From contig JABCZD010000020.1 in NCBI GenBank assembly GCA_013289855.1, forward strand, positions 1 to 57,634: a stretch of 57,634 nt of DNA, given 5' to 3'. The translations under genes were made by a program, and so were the position numbers. Below the pieces are notes generated by a model that was given only the letters and a program-made list of their open reading frames with translations, was not told where the DNA came from and did not search any database. Of this stretch, positions 27,137 through 34,818 are shown piece after piece. Every line of letters begins with the position of its first letter. The stretch's first letter is position 1. The DNA comes from Acidobacteriota bacterium (GTDB lineage Bacteria; Acidobacteriota; Terriglobia; Acidiferrales; UBA7541).

Positions 27137-28573
27137 ATGAATCGAGCGTCGTCAGGATCCGAAATCGTCGCGGGCACTTCCATAAGTACCGAACTTGCCG
27201 AGCGTGAAAAAGGCCTGCACGCCAGTCTGTCGCCTCGGCAAGTTGCCATGATTGGCCTGGGCTCCACGATCGGCACGGGTCTGTTTCTAGGCAGCGCCCT
27301 GTCCGTGCAACTTGCCGGCCCGGCGGTCGTTCTCAGTTTCGTTGGCGGCGCGCTTATCGCCTTGACGGTCATGTGGGCACTCGCGGAAATGTCCGTCGCG
27401 CATCCTGCGCCTGGCTCGTTCGGACTTTACGCGGAGATGTATCTGCATCCGTGGGCGGGCTTCGCGGTCCGCTACACCTACTGGTTTACGCTGGTGATCA
27501 TCATCGGCAGCGAAGTGGTAGCAGCGGCGATTTATTGCAAACTGTGGCTTCCCACGATTCCCTCCGGGATGTGGATCGCCGGTTTTTCTGTCGCGATTCT
27601 TTACGCCAACACCATTGACGTAAAAAACTTCGGCATTTTCGAATATTGGTTTGCCATGATCAAGGTTGTCACCATCGTCTTGTTTCTTGTTCTTGGCACC
27701 GCGCTGCTTCTAGGCATTGGGTTCCCGCGCATCGGAACCACCAACTACACCGCCTACGGCGGAATTTTTCCGCACGGATGGAGCGGCGTGGGTTTAGGTG
27801 TGGTCATGGCTGTATTCAGCTTTATGGGCCTGGAGATTATGAGCGCCACGGCCGGCGAAGCGGCCAACCCTAAAGTAGCCGTCCCGCGCGCGCTGCGCCG
27901 CACCCTGCTGGTCCTCTCCGTGTTTTATCTGGGGAGTCTTGCGCTCGTAGTAGGGCTGGTTCCGTGGCCGCAGATCGGACTCGGCGAGAGTCCCTTCGTT
28001 CGCGTATTTCAAACCGCGCGCATTCCCGTTGCCAGCCATGTAATGAATTTCGTGGTGCTCACCGCGGCGCTTTCCAGCGCCATGTGCAACTTGTACTTTA
28101 CCGCGCGCCTGCTTTTCTCTCTTGCGCGCGGCGGTTATGCCCCTTCGTTTCTTGGCAAGCTCAGCAAACGCGGCATGCCCGTTGCATCCGTGCTGGTTTC
28201 CGGACTCGGCTTGTTGGCGGCGCTGTTGCTATCGCACTTTTTCGAAAAGTCCGCGTTCGTTTTCATGATCGGCGTAGCTTTCTTTGGCGGACCATTTGCC
28301 TGGATCATCACGCTGCTGGCCCACCTGGCGTTTCGTCGTTCCGCGCAACGCACCGGCACTCCCATCGTTCGCTTCGCGCCGCCCGGTCCGTGGAGTTCCC
28401 TGCTTGGCCTGCTCGCTCTGTTTGGCGTCCTGCTCGCCACCTGGTGGGTTCCCGGCTTTCGCGTAACTTTGCGCGCCGGACCTGTGTGGCTCGCCCTCCT
28501 CACGCTGTGTTATTTTGTGTGGACCGGCTTTCATTCCCGCAGCAACCGATCGCGAGCGCACTCTGATGGATGA
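27137..28573 (+). CDS. APC-superfamily amino-acid permease
   Basis: A secondary transporter of about 478 residues with around 12 transmembrane helices. The helix-1 motif GLGSTIGTGLFLGSA and the helix-6 region FSFMGLEIMSATAGEAANP identify the amino-acid/polyamine/organocation family; closest in style to proline/GABA/aromatic permeases. ATG at 27137 is favoured, with another at 27125. It overlaps the downstream PLP enzyme by 8 bp, so the two are probably co-translated and may import and degrade the same amino acid. Confidence 0.88.
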   Translation: MNRASSGSEIVAGTSISTELAEREKGLHASLSPRQVAMIGLGSTIGTGLFLGSALSVQLAGPAVVLSFVGGALIALTVMWALAEMSVAHPAPGSFGLYAEMYLHPWAGFAVRYTYWFTLVIIIGSEVVAAAIYCKLWLPTIPSGMWIAGFSVAILYANTIDVKNFGIFEYWFAMIKVVTIVLFLVLGTALLLGIGFPRIGTTNYTAYGGIFPHGWSGVGLGVVMAVFSFMGLEIMSATAGEAANPKVAVPRALRRTLLVLSVFYLGSLALVVGLVPWPQIGLGESPFVRVFQTARIPVASHVMNFVVLTAALSSAMCNLYFTARLLFSLARGGYAPSFLGKLSKRGMPVASVLVSGLGLLAALLLSHFFEKSAFVFMIGVAFFGGPFAWIITLLAHLAFRRSAQRTGTPIVRFAPPGPWSSLLGLLALFGVLLATWWVPGFRVTLRAGPVWLALLTLCYFVWTGFHSRSNRSRAHSDG

Positions 28574-29753
28574 GCTTCTCAAATGGCGTAGTGAGTTTCC
28601 GATCCTGGATCGTTCCACCTATTTGATCAGCAATTCGCTCGGCGCCATGCCCAAAGCCGTCTACGGCGCCATGCGCGGCTACGCCGATTCCTGGGCCGAA
28701 CGCGGCGTGCGCGCCTGGGAAGAAGGCTGGTGGGACATGGCCGTCGGCGTTGGCGACCTGCTCGCCCCGCTCATCGGCGCGCGCTCCGGAGAGATTTCCC
28801 TGCACCAGAATGTCACCCTCACCCAGGCGGTCATCTCTTCCTGCTTCGATTTTCGCGGCCCGCGCAACAAAGTTGTGATGGTGGATCTGGAATTCCCCTC
28901 CGTCCAATATTTCTATCACGAGCAAGTCCGCAAGGGCGCGCGCGTCGAAATCGTTCCTGCCGCGGACGACGTGCGCCTCGACCTCGACAAATTTCTCGCC
29001 GCCATCGACGAAACCACCTTGCTCGTCCCGATTTCGCTGGTCCTGTTCCGCAGCTCCTTCATCGTCAACGCCCGCGCCATTATCGAGCGCGCCCATAGAG
29101 TTGGCGCTCGCGTAATCCTCGATGTTTTTCAAGGCACCGGCACCATACCCATCGACGTGCGCGACCTCGGCGTCGATTTTGCCGTCGGCGGCGTGCTCAA
29201 ATGGCTCTGTGGCGGCCCCGGCGTGGCCTACTTATACGTGCGCGAAGATCTGCGCAGCACGCTGCGCCCTGCCCTCACCGGCTGGCTCGCCCATCAACGC
29301 CCCTTCTCCTTCGAAACCGGACCGGTTGAACGGCGTGAAGATTCCTTCGGCTTTCTCAACGGCACCCCGCATATCCCGGCCCTTTACGCCTGCAAGCCCG
29401 GCCTTGAAATTCTGAATAAGGTCGGCATCCACCCCATTCGCGAAAAATCCATGCGTATGACTAAACGCCTGTACGAAGGCGCAAAGTCCCACGGCTGGCG
29501 CGTAAATACTTCAGCGAACCCCGCCGAGCGCGCCGGCACCATCTCGATCGACTGCCCCAACGCCGCCGCCGTCTCTCGAGAACTGCTCGCCCGCGAAATT
29601 CTGATCGACTATCGCCCTAAAGCCGGCGTGCGCATCTCCCCGCACTTTTACAATAGCGAGGAGGAGTGCGATTTTGCGCTCACCCAGATCGCAGATATCC
29701 TGAACTCCGGAGCCTGGAAGAAACACAGCGTCGAGTCTGTTTCCGCTGCGTGA
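28566..29753 (+). CDS. Class V PLP-dependent enzyme, kynureninase-like
   Basis: A 395-residue fold-type I PLP enzyme. The start YLISNSLGAMP and the body resemble kynureninase, which cleaves kynurenine to anthranilate and alanine. The Schiff-base lysine is in GGVLKWLCGGPG (about residue 216), and DVFQGTG holds the pyridine-N aspartate. It overlaps the amino-acid permease by 8 bp, which supports an amino-acid catabolic role. Other tryptophan-pathway genes are absent from the window, so specificity is open. Confidence 0.8.
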   Translation: MDELLKWRSEFPILDRSTYLISNSLGAMPKAVYGAMRGYADSWAERGVRAWEEGWWDMAVGVGDLLAPLIGARSGEISLHQNVTLTQAVISSCFDFRGPRNKVVMVDLEFPSVQYFYHEQVRKGARVEIVPAADDVRLDLDKFLAAIDETTLLVPISLVLFRSSFIVNARAIIERAHRVGARVILDVFQGTGTIPIDVRDLGVDFAVGGVLKWLCGGPGVAYLYVREDLRSTLRPALTGWLAHQRPFSFETGPVERREDSFGFLNGTPHIPALYACKPGLEILNKVGIHPIREKSMRMTKRLYEGAKSHGWRVNTSANPAERAGTISIDCPNAAAVSRELLAREILIDYRPKAGVRISPHFYNSEEECDFALTQIADILNSGAWKKHSVESVSAA

Positions 29754-29802
29754 GGCCAGGTTTGCAACGCCACCACCTTAAACGCCTGGAGCATTCGTAG
29801 GA

Positions 29803-30540
29803 ATGACCGCAGCCGCCCCCGACCTCTCCATCATCATCCCCGCCTACAATGAAGAATCACGCTTGCCCGAAACTCTCGCGAAAATTGGCGCGTACATCCA
29901 AGCTTCGCACCGCGCCACGGAAGTTCTCGTCATCGATGACGGCTCGACCGACGGCACCGTCAGCGCTGCCGAAACCATGCGCGATAAATTGCCGTCCATG
30001 CGCATCATTTCGAATGGCGTCAATCGCGGCAAAGGCTTCAGCGTCCGCCACGGAATGCTGCAAGCTCGCGGACGCATCGCGCTCTTCACCGACGCGGATC
30101 TCTCCGCCCCCATCGAAGAAGCCGACAAACTCCTGGCCGCCGTGGACGACAGTTTCGACGTGGCCATCGGTTCGCGCGCCATCGATCGCAGCCTGATCAG
30201 CGCGCATCAATCGCCCTTCCGCGAATTCGCCGGCATCGTCTTCAACACCGTGGTGCGTATTTGTTTGCGCCTCCCCTTCGTCGACACCCAGTGCGGCTTC
30301 AAAGCCTTCAAACGCGAACCCTGCAAAATAATTTTTGCCCAGCAGCGTATCGAGCGTTTCGGCTTCGACCCGGAATTGCTGTACCTGGCTCGCCATCACG
30401 GCCTGCAATCCACCGAGATCCCCGTGCGCTGGGCACATTCTCCGGGCACCAAAGTGAGCATGTTGCGGGACAGCCTGCAAATGTTCGCCGACGTTTTCAT
30501 CATTCGCTGGAACGCGCTCGCCGGCCGCTACCCCCGCTAG
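29803..30540 (+). CDS. GT2 glycosyltransferase, dolichyl-phosphate glucosyltransferase (Alg5)-like
   Basis: A 245-residue GT-A fold enzyme. LSIIIPAYNEESRLPETL starts the domain; the DXD-type motif is DADLSAP (about 96-102) and DTQCGFKAFKRE is typical of the Alg5-like branch that moves sugars from nucleotide donors to polyprenyl phosphate. No C-terminal membrane helices are evident. It is 49 bp downstream of the kynureninase-like gene, and an isoprenyl transferase lies 1.3 kb further on, loosely consistent with polyprenyl-phosphate metabolism. Confidence 0.88.
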   Translation: MTAAAPDLSIIIPAYNEESRLPETLAKIGAYIQASHRATEVLVIDDGSTDGTVSAAETMRDKLPSMRIISNGVNRGKGFSVRHGMLQARGRIALFTDADLSAPIEEADKLLAAVDDSFDVAIGSRAIDRSLISAHQSPFREFAGIVFNTVVRICLRLPFVDTQCGFKAFKREPCKIIFAQQRIERFGFDPELLYLARHHGLQSTEIPVRWAHSPGTKVSMLRDSLQMFADVFIIRWNALAGRYPR

Positions 30541-30558
30541 CGCTAATCCCAGTTTGTA

Positions 30559-30575
30559 ACTTTGCGCTACAAAGT
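30559..30575. promoter_or_regulatory. Palindromic operator, copy 1 (ACTTTGC-GCT-ACAAAGT)
   Basis: A 17-bp near-perfect inverted repeat (one mismatch) directly abutting a -35 box. The same palindrome occurs at 31778 ahead of the isoprenyl transferase gene. The HTH_34 regulator encoded between the two sites is the obvious candidate binder. Confidence 0.6.
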
Positions 30576-30577
30576 AC

Positions 30578-30606
30578 TTGACAGCGACCGTCCCGCTCTT
30601 TACCAT
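30578..30606 (+). promoter_or_regulatory. Sigma-70-type promoter of the 204-residue membrane protein
   Basis: TTGACA at 30578-30583, a 17-bp spacer, then TACCAT at 30601-30606. The predicted start of transcription falls next to the ATG at 30614, so the message may be leaderless. The operator palindrome ends 2 bp before the -35 box. Confidence 0.6.
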
Positions 30607-30613
30607 CCTTCCC

Positions 30614-31228
30614 ATGGCTTTCGCTGGTCCACTTCGTTCCATCAAATCCGAGCCCATCCCCATCGACGCTCGCGCTGCCGATCATCTCCGCTACATCCGC
30701 GAAACCATGGAGCGCGCCGCCGAATTCACCGGCGTACCCGGATGGGGTGGTGTGGCTATCGGCGTCACCGCGCTGGCTGCCGCCGCAGTCGCGGCCCGCC
30801 AGCGTTCTCCTCGCGGCTGGCTCGTCGTCTGGCTCGTCGAAGCTTTCATCGCCATCGCCATTGCGGCCCCCGCCGCCGCCACCAAGGCGCACCGCGCCAA
30901 AGCCGCGCTATTTTCCGGACCGGGCCGCAAATTTTTGCTTAGCTTCGCTCCACCGCTTTTTGTCGGCGCGCTGCTTACCTTCGCGCTGGCTAGCGCCGGC
31001 CTATTCACTGTGCTGCCCGCGTTGTGGCTCATGCTCTACGGCACCGCCATCGTGACGGGTGGAGCGTTCTCCGTCCGCGCCGTGCCGCTGATGGGCATCT
31101 GTTTGATCGCCCTCGGCGCCATCGCGCTCTTTTCGCCTGCAGCGTGGGGCGACGTTTTCATGGCCGCAGGCTTTGGTATCGTCCACATCGCTTTCGGCGT
31201 GTGGATCGCCCGGCACTACGGTGGTTAA
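30614..31228 (+). CDS. Polytopic membrane protein of unknown function
   Basis: A 204-residue protein: a soluble N-terminal stretch containing DARAADHLRYIRETMERAAEFTG, then about five or six hydrophobic helices. The N-terminal segment before the first helix is conserved-looking and the rest is Ala/Leu/Val-rich. ATG lies right after the promoter. An operator-like palindrome is upstream and the HTH_34 regulator gene downstream on the same strand, so it is probably controlled by that regulator. Membrane proteins of this kind commonly travel with HTH_34 regulators, but no function is known to me. Confidence 0.75.
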   Translation: MAFAGPLRSIKSEPIPIDARAADHLRYIRETMERAAEFTGVPGWGGVAIGVTALAAAAVAARQRSPRGWLVVWLVEAFIAIAIAAPAAATKAHRAKAALFSGPGRKFLLSFAPPLFVGALLTFALASAGLFTVLPALWLMLYGTAIVTGGAFSVRAVPLMGICLIALGAIALFSPAAWGDVFMAAGFGIVHIAFGVWIARHYGG

Positions 31229-31252
31229 GCGAATGTTCAGGGCGGAGCTCTT

Positions 31253-31270
31253 GACGGCCTTTAGGCCGTC
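31253..31270 (+). terminator. Hairpin downstream of the membrane protein gene
   Basis: GACGGCC-TTTA-GGCCGTC gives a perfect 7-bp GC-rich stem with a 4-nt loop, 25 bp after the stop codon and followed by ATCTTGCTTT. The T-tract is weak, so termination efficiency is uncertain. Confidence 0.5.
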
Positions 31271-31333
31271 ATCTTGCTTTCGCATTTCGGGGACGCACAG
31301 AAAGGCCTGAACCGAAGGTAGAGCGAATTTTTT

Positions 31334-31756
31334 ATGGCTAAGCTTTCAGCAGCTCGGCAGGATCGCCCATCGCGCACACGCGATGCCGCGGATTCCCCCG
31401 CGCAGATCCAACCGAAAGAAGGGGCGCACGCCCCCGCTCGCGGAGTGGCTCGTGAAGCCGTCGCCACCGACCTCGACCGCCTCATCCACGAACGCATTCG
31501 TCTTGGCATCGTCAGCGCTCTCGCCGTCAACCGCTCCCTCACCTTTAATGAACTCAAGGCCCTGCTGAAGACCACCGACGGCAACCTGAGCGTCCATGCG
31601 CGCAAACTCGAAGAGGCCGATTACATCGCCTGCACGAAGTCTTTCGATGGACGTCTGCCCAAGACCGAGTACCGCCTGGCCGCCGCGGGCCGCCGCGCGC
31701 TGGAACGCTATTTGAATCACATGGAAGCATTGATTCGCGCCACCCGCGAACGATAG
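31334..31756 (+). CDS. HTH_34 winged-helix transcriptional regulator
   Basis: A 140-residue regulator. The first 45 residues are polar and low complexity; the rest is a single winged helix (IRLGIVSALAVNRSLTFNELKALLKTTDGNLSVHARKLEEADYI) with the wing GRLPKTEYRLAAAGR typical of the MarR-like HTH_34 family. Sits between two genes that share an upstream palindrome (30559 and 31778) and is probably their repressor. No copy of the palindrome was seen before its own start. Confidence 0.85.
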   Translation: MAKLSAARQDRPSRTRDAADSPAQIQPKEGAHAPARGVAREAVATDLDRLIHERIRLGIVSALAVNRSLTFNELKALLKTTDGNLSVHARKLEEADYIACTKSFDGRLPKTEYRLAAAGRRALERYLNHMEALIRATRER

Positions 31757-31777
31757 GAAACTTTTTTTTGCGTGCGC

Positions 31778-31794
31778 ACTTTGCAATGCAAAGT
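31778..31794. promoter_or_regulatory. Palindromic operator, copy 2 (ACTTTGC-AAT-GCAAAGT)
   Basis: A perfect 17-bp inverted repeat 40 bp upstream of the isoprenyl transferase ATG. It matches copy 1 at 30559 in both arms, and the base pairs just downstream (ACTT) are also shared. Likely target of the HTH_34 protein whose gene ends 22 bp upstream. Confidence 0.6.
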
Positions 31795-31833
31795 ACTTCT
31801 ACACACAACGCTGTTACAAGGAGCCGCGCCGCC

Positions 31834-32610
31834 ATGCAACAACGCACTCAACAGCTCATCCTCACCGCCTCAGACATCGCCTCTCTCCTGCCGCCTCTCC
31901 CGGCGCCAACGCAAAACGGGCTCCACGTCGCCATCATCTCCGACGGCAACGGTCGCTGGGCCTCCTCCCAGGGCCTCCCGCGCTCCGCCGGACACCGGGC
32001 CGGCGCGGAGGCCGCGCGCGCCATCATCGAAGCCGCCCCGCGCCTCGGCATCCACACCCTCACGCTCTTCGCGCTTTCCGCGGCCAACTGGAAGCGTCCC
32101 GCTGCCGAGGTCCGCGCCATTTTAAATATCCTGCACGAATATCTTCTGGCGGAAACTTCGCGCTGCATCGCCAATCGCACGCGCATCAGCATCATCGGCC
32201 GCCGCGACCGTTTGCCCGGCGCGCTTCGCGAAGTAATCGCCGACGCTGAGGCAGCCACCGCCCACGGTACGCGCATGCATTTGCGTCTCGCGGTTGACTA
32301 TTCCTCGCGCGAATCCATCTACCTCGCCGCCTGCCGCTTTTACAAAGCCACGCAACTTTCCACCGAGTCCTTTAGCAACATGCTGGCGGAGATTCACCAC
32401 GGCAGTCCCGTGGAAGTAGATCTTCTGATTCGCACCGGCGGCGAACAGCGTCTATCTGATTTTCTATTGTGGGAATGCGCCTTCGCTGAGTTCGTCTTTC
32501 TCACCAAACGCTGGCCGGACTTCACCGTCGAAGACCTCACCAGTTGTCTCCACGAATTTCTTAGCCGTGAACGCACCCAAGGCGCATTGCCCCAGGATGC
32601 GGCAGACTAG
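31834..32610 (+). CDS. Isoprenyl transferase (UppS/cis-prenyltransferase family)
   Basis: A 258-residue cis-prenyltransferase that elongates an allylic diphosphate with isopentenyl diphosphate. Motif I reads HVAIISDGNGRWA (catalytic Asp present; the usual Met is Ser), followed by GHRAGAEAAR, FALSAANWKRP and RTGGEQRLSDFLLWECAFAEF. ATG at 31834 is preceded by AAGGAG. Divergences from the canonical enzyme and placement behind an operator suggest a regulated paralogue rather than the sole housekeeping UppS. Chain length of product unknown. Confidence 0.88.
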   Translation: MQQRTQQLILTASDIASLLPPLPAPTQNGLHVAIISDGNGRWASSQGLPRSAGHRAGAEAARAIIEAAPRLGIHTLTLFALSAANWKRPAAEVRAILNILHEYLLAETSRCIANRTRISIIGRRDRLPGALREVIADAEAATAHGTRMHLRLAVDYSSRESIYLAACRFYKATQLSTESFSNMLAEIHHGSPVEVDLLIRTGGEQRLSDFLLWECAFAEFVFLTKRWPDFTVEDLTSCLHEFLSRERTQGALPQDAAD

Positions 32611-32628
32611 TCGCGGCGAACTAACCGC

Positions 32629-32645
32629 GGCGGATTAATTCCGCC
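32629..32645. terminator. Hairpin between convergent isoprenyl transferase and Nudix genes
   Basis: GGCGGA-TTAAT-TCCGCC, a 6-bp stem 19 bp after the isoprenyl transferase stop and 30 bp from the end of the Nudix gene. It could terminate either transcript; T-tracts are short. Confidence 0.4.
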
Positions 32646-32674
32646 CAATTCCGTGTTTGACCCCGTTGCGCTCG

Positions 32675-33196
32675 TTATGTCCGTCGCGCCCGATACATGG
32701 CGAAAGCCTTATGCAAAACGCGCAGCGCCGTTTCCGTCAGGTGAAACTGCTCGAGTTCATCTTCTCGGGCCCAAGCGACATCCACCGCGTCACCGCCGGC
32801 GCGCGGCTCGCCGCTCAGCCGCTCGCATAGATAATCGACAATCACAAAGTGGTACCGCGGCCGTATTTTCCCTTTCACATATCGCGCCGGATCCTCGGTG
32901 AAAATCCGCTCAAAAATCTCCACCATCCCCGCGACTCTTACCGTGAGCCCGGTCTCCTCCAGTAGTTCGCGAACCACGCCCTCTTCCAGCGTCTCACCCA
33001 GTTCCAAAGTCCCGCCTGGAATCGACCATTCCCCACGCAGCGGCTCCCCGCCGCGCCGAATCAACACCGCGCGATCCTCGTATATGACAATGCCTCCGAT
33101 TCCCACGATCGGCCGCTCCGGATACTCGCGCGACGTCCCCATCTGCTCACTCTGCTCCCACAGCGGCCTTACGGCTCCGCTCGCCTCCCGTGACAT
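32675..33196 (-). CDS. Nudix hydrolase
   Basis: A 173-residue pyrophosphohydrolase with a complete Nudix box GTLELGETLEEGVVREL followed by LEETGL (G-x5-E-x7-RE-x2-EE-x-G). The domain runs from IVGIGGIVIYEDRAVL to near the C-terminus. The start at 33196 is chosen so that the gene does not run into the divergent promoter at 33224-33250; an ATG at 33142 is also possible. Substrate cannot be inferred. Confidence 0.88.
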   Translation of the reverse strand: MSREASGAVRPLWEQSEQMGTSREYPERPIVGIGGIVIYEDRAVLIRRGGEPLRGEWSIPGGTLELGETLEEGVVRELLEETGLTVRVAGMVEIFERIFTEDPARYVKGKIRPRYHFVIVDYLCERLSGEPRAGGDAVDVAWAREDELEQFHLTETALRVLHKAFAMYRARRT

Positions 33197-33223
33197 TGTC
33201 AGCCAGCGTGCCAACCTCAAGCC

Positions 33224-33250
33224 TTGACTTCGTCCCGTGCGGTATATAAT
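33224..33250 (+). promoter_or_regulatory. Promoter of the LysW-like gene
   Basis: TTGACT (33224-33229), 15-bp spacer, TATAAT (33245-33250). The consensus -10 is strong; the spacer is short. It precedes a 66-nt leader to the GTG start. Confidence 0.55.
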
Positions 33251-33315
33251 ACGCTGCACCGAGTCGGCACGAAGTTCCGGCTCGTCTTGCGAAGAATCCA
33301 ACGGAGGATGGAGCC

Positions 33316-33579
33316 GTGATCCGCTGCCCTAAATGTTCCACCGAAATCGACGTCGACGAAGACGAAGTCGAAGAAGGGGAAATCCTGACTTGTCCCGAAT
33401 GCGAGTCCGAGCTCGAAGTATCACAGACTCATCCCGTGCATCTAAATCGCATCTCTGACGATGATGACGAGGAAGAAGAAGAGGTAGCCGAAGGCGCCGC
33501 CGCGGAGAATGGCGACCTCCTCGACGACGACGATGATGACGATGACGAGGAAGATGATGACGAGGAAGAAGAGGAATAG
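33316..33579 (+). CDS. LysW-like zinc-ribbon protein with polyacidic tail
   Basis: An 87-residue protein. Residues 1-46 form a four-cysteine ribbon (C4, C7, C26, C29) with GEILTCPECESELEV followed by HPVHLNRI, closely resembling LysW, the amino-group carrier of the lysine/arginine LysW pathway. Residues 48-87 are almost wholly Asp/Glu and end in five glutamates. LysW uses its C-terminal Glu, so the Glu terminus is suggestive, yet the EDWGE end is missing and this genome segment uses the acetylated arginine route. Start is GTG 8 nt after GGAGG. Could instead be a general zinc-ribbon/acidic-tail binding protein. Confidence 0.8.
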   Translation: MIRCPKCSTEIDVDEDEVEEGEILTCPECESELEVSQTHPVHLNRISDDDDEEEEEVAEGAAAENGDLLDDDDDDDDEEDDDEEEEE

Positions 33580-33641
33580 CTAGTTCGCGGTCAGCCGTCG
33601 CCGTCGAGCATCTCGCTCTGGAGCGCGCACATCCAATTCCC

Positions 33642-34097
33642 ATGAAGGTCACGTTCTCTATTTCACGATGCCCCCGCGTTTTCGCCTTCCTGGCGTTCCT
33701 GATCTCTGCTGTTGTGGCGCGCACACAGCAGCCGCCGCCACCGCCGCCGGATGCTCCGCAGACCTCCGCACCGACCGATAGCGCCGCCGCGAACGCCGCA
33801 AAGCACAAGCACCACCTCGACGACTTTCTGATTCACGGAACCGTCTTCAACGATAAGGCGCTTTCCTTGCCGGGAGCTCAATTACGCATCCGGCGCGCCG
33901 ACGAGAAAAAATTTCGTTGGAACACCTACACTAATTCCCGTGGCGAGTTTGCGATTCGCGTCCCGCCGGGCGCGGACTATGAAATCGTCGTGCAGTCCAA
34001 GGGCTTCGCCGATGCTACGCAGACGGTGAACGCCTCCAACGGCTTGAGCGACGAAACCATGGTCTTCCGCATGGAGCTGCCCGAAAGGAAAAAGTGA
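33642..34097 (+). CDS. Secreted carboxypeptidase-regulatory-like (CarboxypepD_reg-type) protein
   Basis: A 151-residue exported protein: signal peptide (about 1-28), a Pro/Ala-rich linker with a PPPPPP run, then one beta-sandwich unit (about 62-145) beginning IHGTVFNDKALSLPGAQLRIRR and containing SRGEFAIRVPPGADYEIVV, typical of carboxypeptidase regulatory-like domains. Overlaps the next gene by 4 bp; the next gene encodes a domain of the same type. Confidence 0.8.
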   Translation: MKVTFSISRCPRVFAFLAFLISAVVARTQQPPPPPPDAPQTSAPTDSAAANAAKHKHHLDDFLIHGTVFNDKALSLPGAQLRIRRADEKKFRWNTYTNSRGEFAIRVPPGADYEIVVQSKGFADATQTVNASNGLSDETMVFRMELPERKK

Positions 34098-34456
34098 ATA
34101 CCCTCGGCCGCTTCGTCATCTTGCTGCTCCTGCTCGCCTGCCTCCCGCTCTGCAGTCCCGCGCAGAATTCCAAGCACGAACCCGAACTGCGCACCGTGCG
34201 GGGCCAGGTGCTCGACAAGTCGGAAACGCCCGTCCCCGCGGGTGTGGTCTTTCTGAAAAACATGCGCACCAACACTATCCGCAGCTACATCAGCGACGAA
34301 ACCGGCGACTATCGCTTTAGCGGCCTCGATCCCAATGCCGACTACGAGCTGCATGCGGAGAAAGACGGAGCCAAGTCTCAGACCCGCACGATTTCCAGTT
34401 ATGACAGCCGCAAAGATATAGTTTTGAATCTCAAGCTCGACAAGCAGAAATCCTGA
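34094..34456 (+). CDS. Secreted carboxypeptidase-regulatory-like protein, tandem paralogue
   Basis: A 120-residue protein with a signal peptide (about 1-23) and one CarboxypepD_reg-like unit (VRGQVLDKSETPVPAGVVFLKN ... DETGDYRFSGLDPNADYELHAEKDG). It starts at a GTG that overlaps the preceding stop as GTGA, and the fold matches its neighbour, suggesting a duplicated, co-expressed pair. Role unknown; such domains often bind or decorate cell-surface carbohydrate or proteins. Confidence 0.8.
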   Translation: MNTLGRFVILLLLLACLPLCSPAQNSKHEPELRTVRGQVLDKSETPVPAGVVFLKNMRTNTIRSYISDETGDYRFSGLDPNADYELHAEKDGAKSQTRTISSYDSRKDIVLNLKLDKQKS

Positions 34457-34818
34457 TCCACGGCAAGGTCCTGGGCAACCCCGGCCAAGCCTAGACCGTC
34501 AAACCGACGTCGAACCAAACCGCGGAAAATCTCTTAGTTTGTGGGTCCAAGCAGTTTTGTCGGTCGAAACGCTCTCGTGGGTCGGAACCGTTTTGTGGGT
34601 CGGAGCTTTAGCTCCAACATTATGTCCTCGGCTATCAGCGCGCTTTAGCGCCTGGGGAGCCTTTTTGCCACGCTCCGGAAGCCCAGGCGGCGTTCTCCAC
34701 AGGAAAGCCGCCGCGATTCGCGTATGAGATTCGTGGGCTTGAGGTTTAGACTGAGATAATCCAGTCAGCGCGCTGGCCATCCTATCATCCGGTCGCCTAC
34801 GGGCCGCGGAGAGGCACT
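34457..34818. other. Non-coding region with an 18-bp tandem repeat and stem-loops
   Basis: No convincing gene. Contains four imperfect 18-bp units (34538-34606), then GGAGC-TTTA-GCTCC-type and GCGC-TTTA-GCGC small stems between about 34602 and 34650. It precedes the TTG-started gene at 34819. Confidence 0.6.
34538..34606. repeat. Four-unit imperfect 18-bp tandem repeat
   Basis: Units of TTTTGTGGGTCGGAACCG-like sequence: 34538-34554, 34555-34572, 34573-34590 and 34591-34606. The core TGGGTCGGA is clearest in units 3 and 4. The short unit and contiguous arrangement rule out a CRISPR array. Confidence 0.6.

Noticed and set aside
33329..33808. 159-codon minus-strand frame opposite the LysW-like gene
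   Set aside because: Composition (Arg/His-rich) is the complement of the Asp/Glu tail codons; no start signal or motif.
34538..34606. Tandem repeat considered as a CRISPR array
   Set aside because: Units are 18 bp, contiguous and imperfect; there are no unique spacers and no cas genes in the window.
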